From the NCBI GenBank assembly GCA_019894735.1, contig JAGXOB010000047.1, forward strand, positions 4,490-15,467: DNA of 10,978 nt, read 5' to 3'. Below, piece after piece: positions 7,205 through 10,978 of this stretch. The position numbers and the translations under genes were made by a program. Numbering within the stretch: the stretch's first letter is position 1; each line of letters opens with the position of its first letter. The stretch is from Promethearchaeota archaeon. GTDB taxonomy: Archaea; Asgardarchaeota; Lokiarchaeia; Sigynarchaeales; SOKP01. A model generated the notes under the pieces. It was not told the origin of the DNA, did no database searches, and worked only from the letters and a program-made list of their open reading frames with translations.

Positions 7205-7212
7205 TACCAAAA

Positions 7213-7228
7213 TATAAATAAATTTATA
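7213..7228. repeat. Inverted repeat ahead of the permease gene
   Basis: Arms TATAAAT (7213-7219) and ATTTATA (7222-7228) are separated by AA. The repeat sits near the predicted transcription start of the permease. It is entirely A/T, so it may act as an operator or a second TATA box, or be chance in this base composition. Confidence 0.3.
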
Positions 7229-7245
7229 CTTCCCCTAATAAAAAG

Positions 7246-7253
7246 TTATATTT
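7246..7253 (-). promoter_or_regulatory. Putative TATA box of the permease gene
   Basis: Read on the minus strand this is AAATATAA, about 50 bases before the TTG at 7194. Transcription would begin near 7223, so the GGTGAT ribosome binding site is kept in the leader. Confidence 0.35.
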
Positions 7254-7293
7254 GAAAACTTATTATCGTTTTAATCCAGAAAAAGATGTAAAT

Positions 7294-7809
7294 TTAAATT
7301 AATTTTTCCGGTCTAATGATACACGCTTGTTGGAGATGACGATGAGGTTTTGCTAACTGCAACCTATTTTCTCTCCTTCTTTTTGCTTCTTCACTCCGTC
7401 TATTTTCACTTTCTGTTTCTAAAATCAGCCCAGGTACTTCAGTAGGCTTATCGTCCTTATCGAGGGCAACGAAAGTAAGGTAGGCAGACCCAATGTGCGT
7501 GTGAGTTCCAGTTCTGAGACATTCTGCTTCTACTCTGACTCCAACTTCCATTGATGTTCTAGAAACATAATTCATTGATGCCTTAATGAAAACGAGGTTT
7601 CCGATGTAAGCGGGAGAGATAAAATCAAATCTGTCGACTGAGGCTGTTACTACATTGGAATGCGTATGCCTAGCTGCTACAATAGCGCCAGCTTGATCTA
7701 CAAGCTTTAATAGATTGCCTCCATGGACATTACCCGCGGGATTTGCGTGTTCTGGCATCATTACCTGCGCAATTTCAACCTTTGATTGTGAAACTGTCTT
7801 AGCTTCCAA
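7294..7809 (-). CDS. Acyl-CoA thioesterase, hotdog fold (YciA/BACH type)
   Basis: This is a 171-residue hotdog-fold thioesterase that hydrolyses acyl-CoA to free acid and CoA. The signature H21-A-N23-P-A-G-N27-V-H29-G-G31 is followed by LLKLVD, with D38 the probable catalytic acid. The second half of the fold includes FDFISPAYIGN (61-71) and MEVGVRVEAE (87-96). Its start is TTG, supported by a GTGAG upstream. The N-terminus TVSQSKVEIAQVMMPE aligns with where the family normally begins, so the internal Met17-18 are not the start. The fold ends near residue 130. A charged helical tail (about 131-171), rich in Arg and Glu (EEAKRRRENRL), continues beyond it and is longer than in short YciA proteins. 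It could relieve CoA trapping next to the other acyl-CoA enzymes nearby. Confidence 0.88.
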   Translation of the reverse strand: MEAKTVSQSKVEIAQVMMPEHANPAGNVHGGNLLKLVDQAGAIVAARHTHSNVVTASVDRFDFISPAYIGNLVFIKASMNYVSRTSMEVGVRVEAECLRTGTHTHIGSAYLTFVALDKDDKPTEVPGLILETESENRRSEEAKRRRENRLQLAKPHRHLQQACIIRPEKLI

Positions 7810-7843
7810 TTTAATCTCTCACTTTTTAGCTAGTCTGCTTTAA

Positions 7844-7878
7844 AGTTACAAATGATAAGACTAATGATAAAGGTAACT
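7844..7878. repeat. Inverted and direct repeats upstream of the thioesterase gene
   Basis: AGTTAC (7844-7849) and GTAACT (7873-7878) form an inverted pair. Between them, AATGATAA occurs twice (7851-7858 and 7863-7870), twelve bases apart, about one helical turn. The block lies 35-70 bases upstream of the thioesterase start. It could hold a regulator site and the promoter (a minus-strand CTTTATCA is present), but no convincing TATA box stands out. Confidence 0.3.
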
Positions 7879-7924
7879 CTTTTAATTTAAAATAGAGGGA
7901 AAAAAGACTTACTGGTAGTTTTAC

Positions 7925-7936
7925 CTCTAATTAGAG
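7925..7936. promoter_or_regulatory. Palindrome abutting the osmC-like promoter
   Basis: CTCTAATTAGAG is a perfect 12-bp palindrome containing four G/C base pairs. It ends three bases before the TATA-like box at 7940, exactly where BRE contacts occur. A protein bound here could block or recruit TFB. Symmetry and position are seen, the role is inferred. Confidence 0.4.
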
Positions 7937-7939
7937 AAA

Positions 7940-7947
7940 TTTATATG
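7940..7947 (+). promoter_or_regulatory. Putative TATA box of the osmC-like gene
   Basis: TTTATATG preceded by GAGAAA is a good match to an archaeal TATA/BRE pair. Transcription would start near 7970, leaving an unusually long leader of about 58 bases before the ATG at 8028. A second, weaker AT-box near 7960-7970 could give a shorter leader. Confidence 0.45.
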
Positions 7948-7978
7948 GAATACATTATTTTAAAGCATATAGTTACAA

Positions 7979-8000
7979 ATTATGAATACTCATTCATAAT
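7979..8000. repeat. Nine-bp inverted repeat in the osmC-like leader
   Basis: Arms ATTATGAAT (7979-7987) and ATTCATAAT (7992-8000) are perfectly complementary and flank ACTC. The element sits about 10-30 bases downstream of the predicted transcription start. It can be an operator on DNA or a 9-bp hairpin with a four-base loop in the mRNA, 19 bases before the ribosome binding site. Confidence 0.5.
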
Positions 8001-8018
8001 AAATAAATTCATCAAAAA

Positions 8019-8023
8019 GTGAT
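8019..8023 (+). promoter_or_regulatory. Ribosome binding site that decides the osmC-like start
   Basis: GTGAT lies four bases before ATG 8028. The GTG of this site is itself in frame and could be taken for a start three codons upstream. Its match to the 16S rRNA 3' end and the repeated four-base spacing at other genes favour the ATG. Confidence 0.55.
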
Positions 8024-8027
8024 AAAA

Positions 8028-8528
8028 ATGCCAAGTTTTAAAGAAACATATGAAGCGATAAAAGAAGACGTTACAAAAGGGGAGAAAAATTTCAATGTAG
8101 CTTGTGAAATGCAATCAGAAGGGATGCAATGTAAAGTTACCATGGGAGCTTCAAACCATGAAATTTTAATTGATGCCCCTTTAGGTTTAGATGGTACAGA
8201 TCAAGGAGCGTCTCCATTATTAGCCATCTTAGGCTCCATTGGTGCTTGTATTATTGCAGTTACAAGATTTTGGGCATTGATAATGGATATAAAAATCGAA
8301 TCATTAACTGTGAATTCAAGGGGCCACATAAATCTCGCAGCTATTTTTGGACTTGACGACAAAATGCTTCCAGGTTACGATAAGCTTGAACCTGTCATTA
8401 GAATTAAAGCAGATGCCCCAAAAGAAAAAGTAGAAGAAATGATGGAAAAAGTTTTTAGTCATTGTCCAGTTATTACCAACTTCAATGGAGCATCATCAAT
8501 TAACCCCAAATTACAAATTAGAGAATAA
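8028..8528 (+). CDS. OsmC/Ohr-like protein
   Basis: This is a 166-residue OsmC-family protein, in the normal size range. These are homodimeric thiol peroxidases that reduce organic hydroperoxides with two cysteines. Both positions are present: C74 in SIGACIIAVTRFWA, at the start of the long central helix, and C146 in SHCPVITNF. The preceding DQGASPLLAILGSIGAC (58-74) matches the family's substrate-pocket segment, and a short helix with paired Lys/Glu (131-141) leads to the second cysteine. Two more cysteines (C26, C35) are not at family positions. Many archaeal OsmC-like proteins have not been tested, so peroxide reduction is a family inference. The long leader and two palindromes upstream suggest tight control, as expected for a stress gene in an anaerobe. 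Confidence 0.85.
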   Translation: MPSFKETYEAIKEDVTKGEKNFNVACEMQSEGMQCKVTMGASNHEILIDAPLGLDGTDQGASPLLAILGSIGACIIAVTRFWALIMDIKIESLTVNSRGHINLAAIFGLDDKMLPGYDKLEPVIRIKADAPKEKVEEMMEKVFSHCPVITNFNGASSINPKLQIRE

Positions 8529-8546
8529 TACATAAGAAATTCTATG

Positions 8547-8577
8547 TTTTTTTTAATTTTTAGTTTTTCTCTTTTTA
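8547..8577 (+). terminator. T-rich terminator after the osmC-like gene
   Basis: Eight T residues (8547-8554) are followed by further T-runs up to 8577, starting 18 bases after the stop. There is only a weak four-pair CATA/TATG hairpin before them. The pattern suits archaeal U-tract termination and would limit read-through into the convergent crotonase gene. Confidence 0.45.
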
Positions 8578-8589
8578 AGACTGAATTCT

Positions 8590-9435
8590 TTAGCGTAAAG
8601 GGTATTTAGGATCTTTCTTCCCAAAAAAAGCAGCAGAAGCTTCGTTTACGTCTTTAGAACTAAAAGAAAGCACAATGCTAGCGTTTTCTAATTGACAAAT
8701 TGTCTCTAAACTGGGAGAATCAAGAGTTAAATTTAATGCTTGTTTTGTCATTCGTAAGCCTAACGGGCTCTTCTTTAGCATCTCGTTAGCTAGTTCCATT
8801 GCCGATTCTAGCAAATGATCCGACTCAACTGATCTTAATGCTAGTCCAATCTTTACCGATTCTTCAGCCCCAACTGGCCTGCCGGTGTACATTATCTCAG
8901 AAGCTCTCGATAATCCTATTAATCGAGGGAGAAAATAACTACCGCCTACATCTGCACCAGTTAAACCAATATTAATTGAAGCGTTTATAAATTTAACATC
9001 AGGGGCTACAATCCGCATGTCTGAGGCCATTGCAAACCCAAACCCGCCTCCAGCAGCAGCTCCTTGAATCAAAGCAATAATCGGTTGGCTTATCTTGCGC
9101 ATTTTTACGAAAATTGAACTTATTCGCCATTGATGATACATTTTTTTCTTTATTGGCTCTGCTACGTTTAGAAAATAATATTTCTCGTATCCTTCAGGTA
9201 TTTTTTTCGTGTTTAAAACTAAACCTTCCTGTAGATCAGTTCCGGCACAAAAAGATCTTCCTTCAGCTCTAAAAATTAACACCCGACAGTCCAAATTAAC
9301 CATTAGATGGTCAAATAACTCGTGTAATTCTTCTTCCATCTGGAAGTTAATAGCGTTCAATTTTTCCGGACGATTGAGTGTTATAATACCAATTCCATTT
9401 GGTTTTAGTTCAAAATTTAGTGTTTCAAAATTCAA
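8590..9435 (-). CDS. Enoyl-CoA hydratase/isomerase (crotonase) family protein with altered active site
   Basis: This is a 281-residue protein with the crotonase fold. The oxyanion-hole segments are intact: S61-F-C-A-G-T-D67 and Q124-GAAAGGGFG (124-133). Hydratases use two glutamates, Glu144 and Glu164 of rat crotonase. Here the matching positions are G133 (GGGFG in place of GGGCE) and S153 (NAS in place of QPE), so ordinary water addition is unlikely. D162 in TGADVG lines up with the third acid (Asp204) of dienoyl-CoA isomerase, so isomerase, hydrolase or decarboxylase chemistry is possible. An insertion at about 72-104 is basic and aromatic-rich. The C-terminal helical part (about 205-281) is complete. 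The start is TTG with GTGA six bases upstream; the first ATG would remove 32 residues of the fold. It probably works on CoA thioesters near the dehydrogenase and thioesterase. Confidence 0.85.
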   Translation of the reverse strand: MNFETLNFELKPNGIGIITLNRPEKLNAINFQMEEELHELFDHLMVNLDCRVLIFRAEGRSFCAGTDLQEGLVLNTKKIPEGYEKYYFLNVAEPIKKKMYHQWRISSIFVKMRKISQPIIALIQGAAAGGGFGFAMASDMRIVAPDVKFINASINIGLTGADVGGSYFLPRLIGLSRASEIMYTGRPVGAEESVKIGLALRSVESDHLLESAMELANEMLKKSPLGLRMTKQALNLTLDSPSLETICQLENASIVLSFSSKDVNEASAAFFGKKDPKYPLR

Positions 9436-9478
9436 TTTTTTTCACTTTATTTTTTATCTTAATAAAACTGTAGTAATT

Positions 9479-9488
9479 TTTTATATAC
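9479..9488 (-). promoter_or_regulatory. Putative TATA box of the crotonase-family gene
   Basis: Read on the minus strand this is GTATATAAAA, one of the clearest TATA boxes in the window, about 46-50 bases before the TTG at 9435. It separates this gene from the mntA-hepT operon that lies upstream on the same strand. Confidence 0.5.
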
Positions 9489-9501
9489 ACCAAAATATTA
9501 T

Positions 9502-9846
9502 TTATTCTTCATTGAGAATTAGTTTGATTGTTTCTTTAAGTTTTGGAATATGGTTTTCAAGTATATCCCAAACTAAGTCATAATCAACCCCAAAATAGTG
9601 ATGGATTAGTTTATCTCTCATTCCCGCAATTTTATTCCACTCGATCTGTCTGTATTGTTCACATACTTGTTTAGGAAGTCTTTTTACTGCTTCCCCCATA
9701 ATCTCCAAACTTCTAACAAATGCTCTTTTTAGAGTTTCATCTTTAATAAAATCATCGTGTGTTAAATCTTTTGATTTGGTTATTAAATAATTAACTTCAT
9801 CATTAATATGATTGATTTTGTCTAGATAATCGTTAGAAGGATTCAA
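9502..9846 (-). CDS. hepT: HepT-like HEPN ribonuclease toxin
   Basis: This is a 114-residue all-helical HEPN protein of the HepT/DUF86 type, normal in length. The catalytic RX4HXY motif is complete: R77-DKLI-H82-H83-Y84. In characterised HepT/MntA pairs the Arg and His cut RNA in a dimer, and the antitoxin adds AMP to the motif tyrosine to switch the toxin off. Y84 is the equivalent here. The helix at 36-56 (DETLKRAFVRSLEIMGEAVKR) is the other conserved part. Translation starts at TTG, backed by GGGAGG (9853-9858) that lies inside the end of mntA. The 14-bp overlap couples the two genes, so antitoxin is made first. Nothing suggests decay of the toxin. Confidence 0.9.
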   Translation of the reverse strand: MNPSNDYLDKINHINDEVNYLITKSKDLTHDDFIKDETLKRAFVRSLEIMGEAVKRLPKQVCEQYRQIEWNKIAGMRDKLIHHYFGVDYDLVWDILENHIPKLKETIKLILNEE

Positions 9847-10138
9847 AATAAGCCTCCCTTAATATTTTGGGCTTCATATAAGGATTGAGAGCTTCAATTG
9901 TGAGCAAATCTATCTTTCTCTGTAAGAGTTCTTCTAATAAAAAAACTAATTCGATAAAATTATCATAATTTTTTTTTCCCTCTTCAAATTCAACTATAAG
10001 ATCGACATCACTCTCATTAGTATGCTCTTCTCTCAAAACGGAACCAAATAATCCTATCTTTTTAACATCATGATTCTTTAATTTTTCTTTATTTTGCTTT
10101 AGAAGCTTGAATATCTCTTCTTTATTTAGAGCTTTCAT
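9833..10138 (-). CDS. mntA: MntA-like minimal nucleotidyltransferase antitoxin
   Basis: This is a 101-residue minimal nucleotidyltransferase. The signature G-S-x10-D-x-D is exact: GS at 32-33 and D44, D46 when counted from ATG 10138. The third metal ligand is D77 in KIDLL. It should use ATP to AMPylate the HEPN toxin tyrosine encoded next. The ATG at 10138 follows a GAGA-rich site (ATGAGAAAAAC) and is preferred. An in-frame TTG at 10153 would add five residues and could act only on a leaderless transcript. The C-terminus (LNPYMKPKILREAYFE) is typical of this family. All three acidic ligands are present, so it is probably active. Confidence 0.9.
   Translation of the reverse strand: MKALNKEEIFKLLKQNKEKLKNHDVKKIGLFGSVLREEHTNESDVDLIVEFEEGKKNYDNFIELVFLLEELLQRKIDLLTIEALNPYMKPKILREAYFESF
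9852..9858 (-). promoter_or_regulatory. Strong ribosome binding site for hepT inside mntA
   Basis: On the minus strand this reads GGGAGGC, ending five bases before the TTG at 9846. It is the strongest Shine-Dalgarno match in the window. It supports a TTG start and coupling of toxin translation to mntA. Confidence 0.6.
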
Positions 10139-10160
10139 GTTTTTCTCATTCAATAGGTAT

Positions 10161-10186
10161 TATTCATATTTATTAAATATATTCAT
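10161..10186 (-). promoter_or_regulatory. mntA-hepT promoter with palindrome and flanking direct repeats
   Basis: The core (10166-10180) is a perfect 15-bp odd palindrome, ATATTTA-T-TAAATAT, holding a TATA-like box (minus-strand TATATTTA, 10174-10181) about 36-40 bases before ATG 10138. Direct repeats TATTCAT (10161-10167 and 10180-10186) flank it. Toxin-antitoxin operons often repress themselves at such sites. Here that is inferred, and the AT content weakens the case. Confidence 0.4.
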
Positions 10187-10266
10187 CCTAATACTTTTTG
10201 TCCGAATGATTGATTAATAAAATGACGAATATTTGGGTCATCTAAATTTCGAAGTCTAATATACAT
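10183..10266 (-). CDS. Possible 27-residue small protein
   Basis: This short frame starts at ATG, after GTGAT and GAG motifs about 15 and 5 bases upstream, and ends with TGA beside the mntA promoter. Its composition (several Arg, Asp-Asp-Pro, Gly-Gln-Lys) looks protein-like and not like low-complexity spacer translation. No family is recognised. It may be a real small protein, the tail of a decayed gene, or chance. Confidence 0.2.
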   Translation of the reverse strand: MYIRLRNLDDPNIRHFINQSFGQKVLG

Positions 10267-10324
10267 TCTCGATTTTAATCACTCGCCTTCTATTAATTTT
10301 ATAAAAACTCTTTTGAATTTATAA

Positions 10325-10355
10325 TTTAAGACTAGGCTTAAAATCAAGGTTTAAG
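10325..10355 (-). repeat. Alternating TTTAAG/CTTAAA repeats after the phosphorylase gene
   Basis: Three six-base units lie in a row: TTTAAG (10325-10330), CTTAAA (10337-10342) and TTTAAG (10350-10355). The middle unit can pair with either neighbour, giving two mutually exclusive hairpins with loops of six or seven bases just after the phosphorylase stop. This may shape the 3' end of its mRNA. The remaining bases of 10187-10324 hold only the weak small frame described above. Confidence 0.25.
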
Positions 10356-10359
10356 AATT

Positions 10360-10978
10360 TTAAAGTAATAAAGAGCTTAAGGTTTTTTTAGCTAGCATAA
10401 ATAAAGTATGCAGATGTTGTTCAGTTAGGTGAAAATGGAGTTCCCAACTTTCTTCAGTCAAATAATCGCTTATGGTAAGGATTGCCCCTGCTTTAATATT
10501 CAGATATTTTGCGATCGCGAATATAGCAGCAGCCTCCATTTCAACCGTTAGTACGCCTTCGTCTCTGTAATGCTTTACCTCAGCTAAAGTTTCACGATAG
10601 GGAGCATCCGTTGTCCAACTAGTTCCCGTATGGTATTTTAAATCCATGCGTTTCGCAACCTCGATCATCTTTTCTGTCAAGGAGCTAGATGTATAGGAAT
10701 ATTTTCCGCTTGCTGCGTAGTGATGTGATGTTCCCTCGTCTCTAATTTCTCTGGTGCAGATTATGTGACTTCCTAATTGGAGATTTCTCTGGAGAGATCC
10801 AGCAGTCCCTATTGAAATAAAGAATTTAGTACCGAAAGCGCTAAGTTCTTCCAATAAAATTCCTACAACGGGAGCCCCTACTCCAATATTTCCACAAATA
10901 GCAATCTTTTTGTCAGAATCGTTTAAAAGATAGAAACTGTTTGCGTGAACATTATCAACTTGAGTAAGAGAGTAATGT
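10360..10978 (-). CDS. Nucleoside phosphorylase (PNP/UDP family), N-terminus outside the window
   Basis: The frame is open to the right edge, showing the last 205 residues. The protein cleaves a nucleoside with phosphate to a free base and ribose-1-phosphate. Visible landmarks, numbered from the window edge, are GNIGVGAPVVG (29-39), the phosphate/ribose loop SIGTAGSL (55-62), TDAPYRETLAE, VEMEAAAIFAIA with the ribose-binding Glu-Met-Glu, and ISDYL, whose Asp is the base-contacting acid of purine nucleoside phosphorylases. The TTG at 10854 is inside the conserved core and is not the start. The ISD motif favours a purine-type enzyme, but uridine phosphorylase is not excluded. Together with the PfkB kinase it could support nucleoside salvage. 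Confidence 0.85.
   Translation of the reverse strand, partial: HYSLTQVDNVHANSFYLLNDSDKKIAICGNIGVGAPVVGILLEELSAFGTKFFISIGTAGSLQRNLQLGSHIICTREIRDEGTSHHYAASGKYSYTSSSLTEKMIEVAKRMDLKYHTGTSWTTDAPYRETLAEVKHYRDEGVLTVEMEAAAIFAIAKYLNIKAGAILTISDYLTEESWELHFHLTEQHLHTLFMLAKKTLSSLLL

Noticed and set aside
9209..9583. A 124-codon plus-strand frame across the crotonase start and hepT end
   Set aside because: It spans two well-supported minus-strand genes and their promoter, and is rich in Ser/Phe/Ile as expected for antisense translation.
10360..10854. Nucleoside phosphorylase starting at TTG 10854
   Set aside because: The reading frame remains open upstream to the window edge and encodes conserved family sequence (GNIGVGAPVVG), so the gene is cut by the window and does not start there.
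1..10978. CRISPR array, transposase, tRNA or rRNA genes
   Set aside because: No spaced repeat array, no transposase-like frame with terminal repeats, and no tRNA-like T-loop with matching acceptor arms were seen.

Overview
The window is about 11 kb of AT-rich DNA (by eye roughly one third G+C) that reads as part of an archaeal chromosome. Promoters look archaeal: TATA-like boxes sit about 46-62 bases ahead of most starts, and there are no convincing -35/-10 pairs. Transcript ends look like T-runs rather than GC hairpins. Several ribosome binding sites match the 5' part of GGTGATCC-type anti-SD pairing (GTGAT four bases before the start), and TTG and GTG starts are common. The mix of acyl-CoA dehydrogenase, crotonase-family enzyme, hotdog thioesterase, anaerobic NrdG-type activase and a MntA/HepT pair suggests an anaerobic archaeon. 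An Asgard (Lokiarchaeia-like) source is my best guess, but no marker gene here proves it.

Layout. Positions 1-2550 (+): a membrane-embedded CapA-like metallophosphatase, a 71-residue zinc-knuckle protein and a membrane-anchored ectodomain protein, each with its own promoter. 2655-3554 (+): a PfkB-family sugar or nucleoside kinase, ending 2 bp from the convergent acyl-CoA dehydrogenase (3557-4777, -). 4914-5851 (+): an NrdG-like radical SAM activase followed at 11 bp by an unannotated 55-residue charged protein. 5869-7194 (-): an APC-superfamily amino acid permease. 7294-7809 (-): an acyl-CoA thioesterase, divergent from an OsmC-like protein (8028-8528, +) whose promoter is flanked by two palindromes. 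8590-9435 (-): a crotonase-family protein that lacks both classical catalytic glutamates. 9502-10138 (-): an overlapping mntA-hepT toxin-antitoxin operon. 10360 to the right edge (-): a nucleoside phosphorylase whose N-terminus lies outside the window.

How the genes fit together. The dehydrogenase, crotonase and thioesterase all act on acyl-CoAs and could serve one fatty-acid or amino-acid degradation route together with the permease. They sit in separate transcription units, so this is an inference from function and proximity only. The PfkB kinase and nucleoside phosphorylase fit nucleoside or pentose salvage. No clear large novel system is present. The most interesting leads are the cytosolic-facing topology of the CapA-like phosphatase, the small protein behind nrdG, the palindromes around the osmC-like promoter, the promoter palindrome of mntA-hepT, and the altered active site of the crotonase.
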